Source: Prostheceraeus crozeri (taxonomy: Eukaryota; Platyhelminthes; Polycladida; Euryleptidae). Taken from it: a stretch of DNA of 64,000 bases. How positions within the stretch are numbered: the stretch's first letter is position 1; every line of letters starts with the position of its first letter. The notes under the pieces are model-generated. The model was given only the letters and a program-made list of their open reading frames with translations. It made no database searches and had not been told where the DNA came from. The stretch is from contig CAJQUW010003226.1 of NCBI GenBank assembly GCA_907163375.1, positions 1 to 64,000 on the forward strand. The letters are read 5' to 3'. Positions 9,766 to 24,700 of the stretch are shown piece by piece. Both the position numbers and the translations under genes were made by a program.

Positions 9766-12700
9766 CTGTAAAGAAATTTTAAAATTCGTTGAATTAGTCA
9801 GAACATAAGGTACATATTTTCGGGTTAGAGACTCCATACAGTTTTTTGATCGAATATTTTTTTGATGTTATTATAATCTGTTAATTTAAAACGCAATTTG
9901 GTAGTTTTCTATAAAGCGCAAACAAATTGCGTTTTAAACTTATCGATCAAAAAGTTGTGTGGAGTCTCGAAACCGAAAACATGATCACATTACCAATTTT
10001 TCAAAAACATGAGGTATATGAATGTCAGTAAATTTATAATCAGAAGCCAATGCGTGGGATTAAGTAATTTGTTAAAAATGGAATATTAACTACATGTACC
10101 TGGTATGTTCTATGATTAATTGCTTCCGACGGGAGGTTTTTCATAGTTTATATACACAGTTTATATGCACTCTCCCTTCAGTTTTGAGAAAGTGCATTTT
10201 TACCTGCACATGTATATAACTATTCTTTTCCTTAAGGTCCATTCCCACCGGACACGGTGCGTCTCATGCGTCCAGAATTTTCGTTCAAAACCTTAACAAA
10301 CCTATGGGCTGTGCACACAAGACGCGCGACGCGTCTAAGAAATTTCAGAAAAATGTTCTGAAATGTCGCGCGGTTAGCTTACGAGATAGGAAAATCCAAT
10401 CCACGCGATGCCGCCTCGCGGCTTGCTCTACACCCGCACTGCAACTTGACACCACAGGTTGCCAGATGCTCGTGCAGAGAAATGATTGACTTTCGACATA
10501 GATATCCGACAATTCTGACCCTCTGTGAGGGCAACATGAGCAATTTGACACCGAAATTCATAAACAATGCACTTTCATGCTCTATCAACTATGAATTCGA
10601 ATTAATAAATGTTTTAGGAGACAAATGATATTTTATTCATTACAGAATGAGTATCGGAGACGAAGATAATCGAATTAAGACACGACACGGTCAAAAAAAT
10701 TCGAATGATCCAGGAAACGGAAGATACCAAAGTTAAACAACTACCCTAGTGGAGAAACCTGTAAATAATTAGGTAATTAAAAGTCATGAACGAATGAATA
10801 CAAATCAATACTGGAGTAACCTACTCCAGTACATAGTAGGGACTGAAATACGTATAAAGGCTAGTCGACTCAACTTAAGACGGGAAGGGAAATAAATTAA
10901 TATTTATAAACGATTTTATTTTACCATATAAGAACTGAAATAAGAGTTCGTCATGGATCTGACGAGAAACTAACTTAAAAATAACAAATGGTGAAAATAA
11001 GAAACCTAAAAAACCAAAATTAAGTTTGCTATGTATGGAGTCATCAGGGAGGAACCATGTGGCTGCATGAAGCAAGGTTTCGGCCCCTAACCTGCAACCT
11101 ATACCACATGGCGGGGCCAGGCCAACCATATCGACTGTACGACATGGAAGGTCTCTCCAAGCCTGAGGAAACATAGCAGAACCTAACCGAAAATAAAATT
11201 TTTGGAATTTTTAGGACAAAAGGAAGCACATGAAACTGGAAGAGGTTTTCTTAGCCCAACATGCCAATGATGGATTGCATCTGGCGGGGCGAAAAACAAC
11301 CAAACTTAAAAACAAGGAACCTTTTCTTTGAGAAGGACTTTATGCAAGAATTAACCAGCAAATTAGCCTTATAGTCGGTCCACACTATGCTATCAACTCA
11401 GTACTCAATAATCGAATTAAGACACGACACGGTCAAAAAAAAGGATCCAGGAGATGGAAGATACCAAAGTTAAACAACTACCCTAGTGAAGAATTCGTTA
11501 TCATTCTCAACTTATGTGATAATCTTCAATAGAATAGGCAATATAAGTTAATCAAGTTCATTTTGTGAGCTAAGTCATGGCAATGTCAAACCGCGCGTCA
11601 ATTCTATTTCATGATCCGTCACCTGTGCCCTGTTGTCATCCTATGAATGAAAATGTGTAGATGATATGTGTGTCCTTAAAAACCCTATTCTTTACAAGTG
11701 TGAAATATCAAAATATTAATTATCGGAAAATCATCTAGTTTATAGCAATCCTCATATCCTAATGATTAATTTGCAATGTCAATCAGTGAAAAGTATACAG
11801 TACTTCATTTGCAATTGGAAAAATTAACTTTGGATATGCCGGTCTCTTTCATCTGCTTGCAACTGATCGCCACTCCCTCAAGTATTTCGATTAAATCATT
11901 AAAACGCTGCGTATCGTTTATATGGCATAGATCGTAGAATTTTTGATCAAATTTGTTGAAACAGACTTCATTTGAAAATTACGAAGAAGCAGCAATTGCT
12001 TCTCCTTGAAAATGCTCGCTTGTATCGTTCATTCCAGTGAGTGACAACAGTCGATTAGTTCATAATTGTGTTGACAGCTTGACTGATCGGAGATTGTGAT
12101 CTGATATTCCCTCAATCTTGTGACAACCACAACTTGCAGATTTTGATACCCAAGAGAATAATTTCTGTAGATTCGGATTTACTTAACGAAAATTAACAGG
12201 ACGGAGTGCCTTTTTGTCGCCATACATGCTGCACTCAATACTCTTCTCAGATTGACCCTATTTTCTAGACCGCTGCTCGACCAAAACTCATCACACAATT
12301 ACTCGGATATTGGTCTAAAATAGACTACTCCTAGCAACACTTCAATTCATAACGAGCTGGGCTTGTCTGATGAAACTTGCAGATCTAAAGACCTGATTGC
12401 ATCAAACTTTGTTCACGCTCATAGATCTAATGCAAAATGTCTCTGTATTTCCTCGAGAATGTGTCGTTTAGATATCATTTTCGAGTCACTATGTTTGAAA
12501 TGTTGCATCTGATTTCGTATGAAGTCTGAAAGCTGAGTACGTCATTTAACTATCTTGGGAAAATGTCAAATTATGTTGTCTTATTTGAGCTCATTCGAAT
12601 GCATGTAACACAAGGAATGTGAATATGTTAATTATTTAGCAATCCGAAGCGTCCATAATGATATGGTATCTGTAGTTGCCCCCCTCTCAAGCCCCTCGCC

Positions 12701-15700
12701 ACGCGGCTCGGCAAGAGCAGGCATTTTGGTTGGACGCACCGCGCCGCGTCCGGTGTGAATGGACCTTTATGCCATAGTTAATTATTTTTCCGTAGTTTGT
12801 AGTTGCATTATGTTGATTAACACAAAATAATTGCATATAGGCAAGTCTGCTTGTTGGGATGTATTCATCAGGACAGATATTGAAGCGGTGGCAAAGAGAA
12901 TTTGACATGAAAAGCACACAAATAGTACGGCTTATGGAAGACAAAGAATCATGACCATAGAGTAGGTTTATTGACCTATATATCCCTATTCTATGATTAT
13001 GACCTCAACAGCATGTCCTTCTTGTCCGTTGCGGGAATTCATAGAATAGGTCTACTTGGGCCTTTGATGACAAAATAAATGTGCAAACGGTTTACAAGAT
13101 TGTGTTATGGGGACTTCTGATAAACAGGCTTGGATTCCCATTCCATCCTATCCTAGAAAGCAAATGTTGTTCCAGCCCACTTTATATTATGTTTTGAAAA
13201 ATATGTCCGCTCTTTATTTTTGTGATTTCATTTTTATACTTTTCAATTAGGCTTGTTGCCAAGCAGAGACGGGTGCCTTCACTTGTCAGACTGCAATTCT
13301 GTCCAATAATTAACATATTCACATTCCTTGTGTTACTCGTACATGTACTCGAATGAGCTCAAACAGGACACCATAACATGGCAACTTCCCGAGATAGTTA
13401 AATGACGTACTCAGTTTTCAGAATTTACATGAAATCAGATATAGCATTCCAAGAATTATGAGTAGACTCGAAATTGATATCCAAACGACACATTTTTTTG
13501 AGGAAATACAAAACCTTTTGCACTGAACAATACGTGATATAATCAGGTTCTTAGATTTTGAAGTTTCATCCGATGACTTTGCGTCTTGTTAATTTTCGAA
13601 TGAATATTTTTCGTCTAAATCCGAATCTACAGAAATTATTCTCTTGAACATCAAAATCTGTAAGTTGTGATTTTCGTGTGATTGGGGGAATATCAGACAT
13701 TAAGCTGTTACCAAAATCATAAACTAATCGGCTGCTGTCACGAACTGAACGATACAAGCGAGCACTTTCAAGAAATAAATTGTTACTAGTTTAAAAATAG
13801 ACACCATCATCATCTTCTTTGTGAAATTTCCTTCTAATGGAAGTGTACGTTTCAACCATGCATACTCTTTCGTTTCAACTAATTTGGTTAATTATTCTAC
13901 TATCTACATCAAATAAACGATACGCAAGCACATCGAAATACTTGAGGGAATGGCGTACATAAGTGCAAACAACTAAGAGAGACTGACTACTGAAGTTGTT
14001 TTTCCAATTGCAAATGAAGTGCTGTATACTTTTCACTGATTGACATTACAAATAAATCGTTAAGATATGGAGATAGCAATAAACTACATGATTTTGCGAA
14101 AATAAATAATTTGATATTTCACATTTGTAAAGAATAGGGTTTTTAAGGACACCCACATCATTTACACATTTTCATTCATAGGGTGACTGACAACAAGTCA
14201 CCGGTGACAGTTCATAAAATAGAACTGATGTACGGATTGACTTTTCTATGACTTAGCTTACAAAACTTACATTGTCTTTTAATCGGGGTATCATTCTATT
14301 CAAGATGATCACATAACAATGTTATATGTTGAGAATAATAACAAATTTCTTATGTTCGTTTCCGATACTCGCTCTGAAGTGTTTAAAATACCATTTGTCT
14401 CCAAATACATTCATTAATTCGAATTCATTGTTGATAAAGCTGATAAAGCATGAAAGTGCATTGTTTATGAATTTCGATATGCAACTGGCAATGTTGTCTT
14501 TACAAAAGACCAGCATTGTCGGATAGCTATGTCGAAAGTCAATCATTTCTCTGCACGACAATCCAGCAACATCTGGTATCAGGCAGGAGTGCGAGGGGTG
14601 GAGCAAGCCCCTTGCCATGGTTCTGAGCGAAGATTCTGGACGCTTGAGGACGCTACTTCTACATTGTAGTTCGATATTGATTTTGCAGTGTAATCATCTG
14701 TAATATACATGTAATTCCAATTAGGGCTATCATAAGAATGTTCTGTCTTTTCATGGTAACTCACGAATATCATCTAAACATTTTAACTGACGAAGTTTAT
14801 CAAGTTGAAAGGAAAGTAAAGTTACACAAACTAATAATTACGTTGAACAACGAACATTTTTCAGTGCATAGAGCTAATGATTACCAATGGAGAAATATGC
14901 ATATCCTGAGAAAACCCCCATCGAACTGAACAAGAAACAAAGGAAAGTAGATACAATGGATGCAGAATAATACAATCTTAGAAAATTGATCACAAAACGT
15001 GCCACAATATGGGGTAACTCTGCCATAGTTATAGGACCACATTTTGCCTGTGCTCCTTCTTGTTGGATGCTTTTTTATTCATGAACATCGCATAAGGCCA
15101 AACATATCGTCTATTCAACAAAAAATTGCGCTGAAGGTTGGCTCTTGATACTTATTCAAAATTATTTTAAGTTGGAAAAATCGTGAGTGACTTTCTCTGC
15201 TTTGAGGCAACTCTGCCACCATAAGCGGAAAGCAAGTAAGATTGAATTAACAATCTATTCATCAATTATGATGATCAATTGATCTTACTCACTAATCCTC
15301 ATGCACCTCATGATCAATTGATGCAACTCTGAAAGTTAAAGGATACATACGCAATTCCACATGTTTCATCGTTAAATGTTCATATTCCGCTATTACAAGT
15401 TAAAATGGAACATTTTCCAGAATGCTCTTTTATGCTAGGCCTTCAGATAGTAATCATTATCGATGAAACAGACAACGACTTATTGCAATAATCTCTCTAC
15501 TTACGATTTTCGCATACATAAAAGACATCGCATCCACAGGACTTTCCGCAATACCAACTTACTTAACATTCGGGACAAGAAACACAATCTGGTCCTTTAT
15601 AACCCCTCCACAAAATCAAGCACTGAGCACATCACGACTCATCATCCGATGACTCATCTTGATTTGAATTTTGATCCCGTTCTGCTTCCGATGAAGTCGT

Positions 15701-18700
15701 CCCCATTTTTTTTCTTTTGTCGATATAACCCTTTCCGGGTCGAACTATCCTTCCACAATTGATCTCATATTTCTCAATCGCTCTCCAACCTCAATTTTGC
15801 TTCATTAGGATCAACCACGCTTTCATTGAGTAAGCCTACTTGCATACATCCACCGCGCGGGTTCAGATTGACCAGGAAGTCTGTCAAGCACTACACCCTC
15901 ATTCAATCATCAACGCTGAATAAATATTCCCTTGCACCGTGCTTGTAGATTGAGACGACAACCTATGAAGATGCGCAAGGAAATATCGACGAATAGATTA
16001 TTAACAATTATATAATAATTAAAAGGCGACAATTTCTCCTTAAGTAACGGTAGCACCGATGATTTATAAGGGTATACTTATGACTTATGGATTATCTCCC
16101 CCCATTTTTTAAATTTGTCTAAAATCCGACACAAGTGGCAGTCAGTGAACGCATATCAGATTGAAATCTCAAAAAAAAAGTCAACATCACTTATAGACAA
16201 TACTTGATGAAAGAAAAGGTTAACAGAACTTGCGTTGTGAGCGACTAGCGTGGTTGTGGTACGGTTGAAGTCACACGCAAGTGGTGAGACGAAGAAGATT
16301 CAATTGGCGACATCATTATGCAACACATATTTTTTGCGAATTATAACGAAACCTGAAAATTACTCGAACCAAATATTCTGAAAACTTGTCTCTCTAAAAA
16401 AATAGTGTTCAAGAGACATTCTGGTAAGTTACAATAAACCGGAAAAAACATAAAAGTACGGACCGAATAAAATCTGCATAACATCTGTGCATGTGAGCAG
16501 GAGGGCATCCGACTACTTTAAAGCTTATTCCTAGCTTTCGTGACTAAACCATCAATAAACAGGTTCCTACATCTCTTGAAAATGTAACGCCTAGAAAGCG
16601 ATTGGATGAGACTTGGATCACTACGTCACTCCTGGAAAATGTACGTCGGGCAATAATGAATCCTTTTTCGTTATAATGCCAATTATAATGCATTTATCAT
16701 GATTAAAAGGCAAACGAATATCAGGAAACCATTCAATGATGTTATTCAGCTCTAATTTGTGATTATCATCAGAGCTGTCCCGAACAAAATGCAAAAACGT
16801 GACATCATCTGCATAGCATACAATGCAAGTGTTCTGACATGCTGTAGAGATTGAGTGAGTCGCCAAACAAAATAGAAATGGCCCGACTACACTCCCCTGA
16901 GGTATACCACTGTTCCCAACCGTCTAGTCCGAAGTTGCGCCGCTTAACTAAGACGCTGATTTCTGCATGACAAGAAGCTTGAAATTCATCTCACAACAAA
17001 ATTAGGAATATCAAATTTTACAGAAGCTGAAATGATGGTCGAACGGAGCAGTTTATCAAAATCCTTAGAAGAGTCAGCGTTCAAAATTCCGACAGCTCTC
17101 GATTTTTGATCCAAATATTCAAGAATTTTGTGATAGGCTAGGACTAAGGCTGAAGCAGGTCCAGAGCCTGGACGAGAAATGTAAGCAAATCAACAAGAGT
17201 AATCCTTGGGTTCAACAACATGAAATATAAACTTTTGATAGAAATTTTTTCCAAACGCTTGGAATAAACGGGCAAAATAGATATTGGACGAAAATTAGAT
17301 TCAAATTTTGGTCCTTCACATCTAGGTACAAGTGTGTGACATTACGAGTAGACATACAACTTAAAACGTAAAAGAACACATTCTTCGTTCAAACTACGGT
17401 TTAAAAACAAAGTACTGATGGCAGGACAAAGAAGATCTACACAGTCACAGACGGTGGAATGCCATCAGGTCCAGCACTTCTGTTAGAAACAGTGCTTAAC
17501 ATTTTGAAAACTCAGCATCTGTCAAAGTGGAGTATACTTGTGATCACTTGAAAGGAACGACTCCAGAGGAACGGAGTCCTTATAAACGCTTGAACTGAAG
17601 CATAGAAGGCATTCAAATTATGTACAGAGCGGTCGTGTGTACACTTGTTCTTCGTGTATTTGCTCAAAAAGCGAATAGATTTCTTAAAAAATGAAACAAT
17701 CGACACAAAACTTCAAATACACGTATTTGAGCATGTCTTCTACCCACATACAAAAATTTATGCACATCGGACAAGTACTTTTTGAATTAAAGACGACAAC
17801 TTGAAGTGTAGCGATGTTAGCAGTTTAATCTGACTTCGTCAGTTCGACGCACTATTGCTACTACTGTATGTGTGTTGTTCTCTTTCTGACATCGTCTGAC
17901 CACTGCTATTTAAAATCTTCCCACGACTTACCACCTAGTAAAGTAACGTATATTAATGGAAAGGATGTAGTCTGGGTCATTATCCTTCAAGGGAAATGAT
18001 TTAGTTGACCTTGTGCTATCTGCTCAGACAGTGAAGTCAGGCGAAGTCAAATCGAGCTGCTGACATCGCTACACCATAGAGTAGGTATACTAGGTTGAGT
18101 AGCAGCCCAACATATACTAAATCCCCAATGTGTATACAGTTTCGATTTCATTAAATGAATATGAGTCGAGACCCAGTATCACCTGTGAGATATGCAAATG
18201 TCTGCACTTTTGGAGAAATATACACGAATCTGACTGATCATGATAGCAATACAAAAGAAAGAGTATTCCACAAATCCTCCATGTCATGTCAGTTTAGAAA
18301 GGCAATATAGTTTGTTAAATTAGAAATTCGATGCATTCGATGAGTTACCATAACTGAAAGCTCCACTATATTATAATAAGATTATTTTCTTAAGCGTGAT
18401 CATATTCACAAACTACCTGCCACTGAAAGAGCAAAATATCATAATGAAAGAAACTGATAACAATCAAATTTAAAATATTTAATTGGGTCTACATCACTAT
18501 TCAGATTCAAGAAATGACACCTTCTGAATCATTAAATCATGTCGCTGAAAATTGAATTAAAAACATGACATCTTAGCTAAGAATTAGCTCTCAATCAAAT
18601 CTCAACTTTTCTTTGAAGACTTGCAGGGATTTGCATTATAATGCAGTTCATGAAATTTCCTTGATCATCAGCCTGATTTCCCCTTGATTAAGATGCTGGT

Positions 18701-21700
18701 TAGCAAATATTCATTCCTTTTGACATCCAACTTGTTTCATACTACTTATAAGTGCCGCTTCATGTCGATAGTATACACTCTGCATTCTTGCAAAACACTT
18801 AGCACAAAAAGGCACATGAGAGTGGGATAAATAACAACTCGGCCACATGGAAGAAAGGCTCCGCATCTTATGTGCTTCCCAGTATAAACAACGTTAATTA
18901 ATTAATTCATTTATTTATCTGAAGTTCCGTGAGGATTGATTTATGTTTTCTGATTTTAGACAAATTTGAAAGCGTAAGTGGGAGATAACTCAAAAGTACC
19001 TTTATACAGACTACCCTCTTTCCTAACGCAATGATGCGACATTATCGATAAAATGAGTGAATGACTGTTGTACAGAGCTCGGGAATATCACCAATAACTC
19101 GTGAGTGAAACCTCAGAGCAAATCAACCAATCAGGGATCAGCAATCAATACCAATGGACCACCAGTGTAACAGGTGGTAGTGTAACCCCTTGGTGGCAGA
19201 GTTTCCTCCATCTTACGCACTAGTAAAAATAATTTCTGCTAATAGTTAAATCATAGAGTACGTATAAGTAGGTCGACTTAAATCATAAGTAGTATAAGTG
19301 TCGACTGAAACAAGTGTCTGTATACAGTGATTTTTATATCAAAAGATTCAGTTTTTTGAGGAGATTACGGTCCTGCTATCCAAACAATTAATTGAACAGT
19401 TTTTAAAAGGCTAAAATTTTTCAAATTATTCCTGTTTTTACATACTACCGAGATGACGTCCCCTTTATAAGTAGTGTGGAACAAGTTGGATATCAAAGGA
19501 ATGAATACTTGTTAACAAGCATCATAATTAAACGGAAATTATGCTGATGATAAGGAAATTTCATGAGCTGTATTATAATGCAAGTCCATGGAAGTCTTCA
19601 AGGAAAGGTTGAGATCTTATTGAAAGCTTCTTGGCTGAGATGCTGAGATGACATGTTTTTAATTCAATTTTCAGCGGCATGAATTTATGATTCACAAGGC
19701 GTCTTTTATTGAATCTGAATAGTGCTGAATAGTAATGTTGACCAATCTACACCTTTTAAAGATCATTTTCTTTATAATTGTGCTTTTGCTCTTTCAGTGG
19801 CAGGTAGTTTGTGATATGATCACGCTTAAGAAAATTATTATAGTAGGGCATGAGCTTTAAAGCAATAGTAGGCTATCGAATTGCTAATATAATAAACCAT
19901 ATTACCTCTCAAGGTTGTCATGATATTAAGGATTTGTAAATTACTTTTCTTTCTTCTGTATTGCTGTCATAATAAGTCAAATTCGTGTACATTTCTCCAA
20001 AAGTGCAAAAATTCGTATATCTCATATGTGGTGCTGGGTTTCGTGTCAAGTTCATTTTATAAAATTATGTACATTGGGGATTTGATAAATGCTGAGTTAC
20101 CACTCTACCTAAATATACTTACTCCATGAGTTAAATATATACTGCAGGCAAGACAGTGACGACAGAGATCGAATGAAGATTACAGATAATTTGATTCACA
20201 GTCTTTTGGCGTTTTTTATGTCTGCTACCTCGGGTTTCGACTTCGTCTCAATCAACCCGGAGTTCATCATGATTTCAATGTTTTAAGATTCGTTGAATAT
20301 AGAAAGAGGTACAATACTTATAACTTATGCCGGTCAGTTGTCCGGTCAGTTGTGGGCAGCAGACTTAAAAGCATGAATGCTTGGTCAATTCATTCACCGA
20401 TAACTGCTGACGAAATTACACAAAACAAAAAATTAAGATTATCACCATTGAATCAGGTACGTGCTAAACTTTCAGAAGCTATAATTTTTCCGAATATCGA
20501 TAACATTTGGTAGGCCTACAATTTCACTCAATTTACACTTTTGCTTGATTTTTCGCTAACTTTCGCGTTAACAATGTCTTTAGCACACAACTTAATAACG
20601 TTTCATGTATTAATACTGGCGCTTCGAGTTTGTGTTTGAAAGAATGTTAGTGTCATCAGCTCCAAGAATATGTAAGTTATGCAAGAATATCAAGATCGAC
20701 CCATCCGTTCAATGTCAAACTTAAAATTAGTGTTATTGCCCAACTCAGTCATTTGGTTAGGGATTCCAAAATCCCGAAACATTTTAATACCGGGATAAGT
20801 CCCGGGATTGAGTAAAATCGTAAATATCCATTTACAAAGCACAGATATATGGATGCCATGAGATTCCAAAAGCCCAAATTCGAGATTGCACGTTTTTAAG
20901 AATCTTTTATATGTACATGCCTTTTTAACGTAACCTAAGCTAATTCTGTGAATGACAGCTGTGGTCAAAATGAGAATAATTCCTCCTGAACAAATTAATC
21001 GTGGGATGAAGTTAACCACACGCTAAGAATGTAAACAAAACTGTGGTTTGTGAGCAATTCCACACTGTGTCTTTGTCACCTCCTAAAGATCTCAAACCAG
21101 CGGGATTAGCTCGATTCCTGATCTACCTCGCCAATGCTCATCTTCAGATTGGTCATGCTTTCAAATATTGTTAGCTTTGGCAAATGACAAGCTCAAATTT
21201 AAGTTTCGACCTTCATCTTTATTCAAAAAGTCTCATCAATGGATTATTAAAAACGTGAAGTTGATGATTACATTGAAGTGTGAAGAGCCCATATCTATCG
21301 TGCCCATGTATTTCGGGTAGCTTTATCTTCGCCAATTTGTATTACTTCAGACGGAATACAGCTATATTGTTCATTTCTCAATCTCGAGATTTTGACCCTC
21401 CGATCCCGGGATTGACAGCCCCGTGATTAGACCCCAATCCCGGGATTACACCCAAATCAGTGGGATTGGAATTCCTACATTTGGTGAGTCATCATTTCCC
21501 TCGGTTGAAGTCAGAAGATTTCGAATCTTTGTTTGTACATGAAGGCTTGTCTTCAGTTCACCTGTTCACAACCAATAGCATTTTTCGCGCCGAAATTTCT
21601 GACGTCCGATAAATGGATCGACAAATGTTAGCAACTTATTCAATGATGACGGGACAGACGAGGGCCGACATAAAATGATCAGCTATGATCGTATGAAGCA

Positions 21701-24700
21701 ACAAATTTCCAATCACGATTCACTTTACTTCATTTAATTAAGCAAATCACACTGTTCCCTAAACCAAATGTCTCAGTTCGGCTGACCAATTGAATAAGTT
21801 CAGTTATCAATTAAATGAGCTTACCGTTAAATTTAATTAGAGAAGCAAGAGATGAAGCAGCCTTTCGGGCTCTGCGAAGATTTAGGAAACGGATTGTAGT
21901 TGTTTTTTAGTGTTTATTGTTAAGCTGTCACTTGGTGTAGCAAAGTTGACACATGGGCTACAATGATGAAATTTGAATTTGTGAAATGCAAGCATAAGCC
22001 TCCCATGTCTGATAATAATCCTTTAATGACGAACGAAATGTATGGCAAAATTTAGTGATTAATATAAACTCTTCCCAAACTATCAATACATAGAAAAATT
22101 ACCAAAGATTGATGTCTGACCTGCCATATGAACATTTACATTAATCAGTTCCACGACTGATTCGCCCAAGCGACGAAACTGTAATTTTATCATGTGCCAT
22201 ATACTAAATGGCTGTATTAATGTCTCCGAAGAGAACATGCGTAATGTGTCTGCTAAGGCCCAGATGTTGAATTTTCAGCGTGTTCATATAATGTATTTGG
22301 AATTTATGATGAAAATACTGCATTATTTAAGCATCACTAATATTCAATTTAATTTAATTCAACAATGCTAACAAACTATTATGACGTTGATAATTTGTGC
22401 TAAGCTTACTTTCCTTTTCTTCTACTTATCTTTATTGAAAAACATGAATTTGCCAAACTTCATTTGCACTTACTGTTCATCTCACATAAACAAGAAAATA
22501 AATCGAAAACTGAATAAGAACCATTCGATATTCATTCGATATTTATTCACCGCTACATTTGGACAGTCATCTTCCTTAAAATTGGAATTATTTCAATAAG
22601 TAGAAAATTACACGTTTGTGCGTCTGTGGGTTAACCCGCAAATGTTCCCACTGAAAAACAATGTGCTGCAAACTCAGAAAACTTGTCTATTGCTTGCTAA
22701 TTCTAGCAAGGACTGATTATTTGGATCTTATTAAATTTCTTAAGTATTGCATGCTCTATTTCTTACCTGTCCGAGCACCAACAAACAGATCGGCGATATA
22801 CAGTAGATCAAATGAATAATCTAATGTTATCCAAACATTCTGAAAGTTGATTTGAACACCATGGAAAACCGCGCGCAGTGGAATGAACACAGCGTTATAC
22901 AAAACTGCAATTGAAAGTACACCCAACCACCAATAGTACATAGTCGATCCAGTTTTAACGATGAAATTTGTGTTGCAACTGAAACGAAAAATGTTTCGGG
23001 ACAAGAAAATTCAGTCAAAATCATATTTGATCAATACTTCAATGCTGTTGACTTCAGAGTCGAAACTGGTAACATTGCTTGAGTACACTGTAAACTGCAC
23101 GAGTACAAGAGAGGGACAAACGTAGAGGGACAGTTGTTACCACCAAGATAGGGACACAATTCTTACAAACGGCCGCATCCAATTCTGAACGTAGTTATCC
23201 TCTCTTTGACTTTCGAATCGGCCCATTCAGCGTCCCGTTTGTTCCGTTTTTAAATAAATAAATAATAATCCCCTTTTATTTATTTATATATTATTATTTA
23301 TTAATAATTTTATCCCCTTTTTATTAGCAAGTTGACCCATCCAAATTCCCTTCCGGATCCAATTCTAATCCCACAATTTCTTTAATTATACATTGTATAT
23401 TAAGCCTAAAAACAGTTTGGTAAATTGCGAAATATTAAATGCTAATGGCTGACGTGCATGGAAATCGAAAAACTTTGTCATATCATATGAATATTTAAGG
23501 GTAGGGGCTGCGTGGCCAAAGTCCCCAAGCAATTAAGTACTACAAATTGAGATGGTGACGTATGATATGCACAGCCAAATTCACGTTAGTACATGTACTT
23601 TTTTTGAAATAGTAAATATTGTATTAATATAACATTGCATGAAATATATACAGTACATGCACATGTGACACGTTAATGTGTAAATTCACTGAAGTAAAAA
23701 AAATCAGTCAAACAGTTCTACAAAATGGTGAGTATGCCTATTCAGGGGTCAGAACACACTAGTTGTGGTCCAATTCCAAAAAAGCTCCATTGTCCGTGGT
23801 TGTTCGCCCTCTTTCTCCCCCGAGTGAGATGATACAGGTTCTTCAAATATCAAATCTCAGTCAAACGAATGAAACTTATCTTTTGGCTGAACCTTTCTCC
23901 TTTCTTTTCACTGATCTTCATTGCTGATCTTTTGCAAAATTTTTGAGCTTCATGTCCTATTCCTCCTCAGCAACTGAATATCAATGAACAGAAAGATCCC
24001 AAGTCCACTTCCAAAATCCGTGCATTTGATTCCTTCTTCTTCTTGCTTATGATGTTGATAAAGCTGCGGACCTTCTCTTCGTCGATTAGACTGAGCCATT
24101 GGGTTCACTGCCCTTACGTCAAAAAATGCCCTGATCATCGGCATCCAGAGACATAAGCAGCTGATATCGACACGTACTCCATCTTACTTATTGGATCTAA
24201 ATGGGAGATGTAGTGTTTCTCACTTATAGATACTTGGTGTTTCTGCATCAGAGAATTTGAAGTGGGAGTATCATTTTGACAACATACTCAAGTCGAAATA
24301 TCATATGTATTTCGAATTTTGAAGTCTGTCCTGCCACGTACTGAACTCATAAATGCTTACTTCACATTAATAGTACCTTCGATTTTGTATGCATCTTCTC
24401 TACTGTGTCATTAGCTTGTGAAAATAAGAACACGGATCGATTCTTTTCAAAATCATGCACACCAGTGGCGGCTCGTCCATTTGGGCAGGTGGGGCACTGC
24501 CCCACCTATTGAAATGTTGTCTAACTTAAATAACCAGCAACATCAGTAGTAAACTCCATTTCTTGATCATAAATTTCAACTATACTTCATGTACATCTAT
24601 TCCATTTGCGCGACAGTGACGCTAGCAGAATCCATCAATCGTTTTCAAGACTGATGGGCGTGCCCAAGCATCGAGATTGAGATGACCTGAGAGTGGTTCA

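Noticed and set aside
10345..10628. Several overlapping 60-69 codon frames as separate genes
   Set aside because: They lie within the PIF/Harbinger-like element and mirror each other on both strands; at most one is a decayed element gene.
23250..23330. Possible regulatory AT-rich block near CNG exon 3
   Set aside because: It is a simple run of taaa/ttta motifs with no recognisable site.
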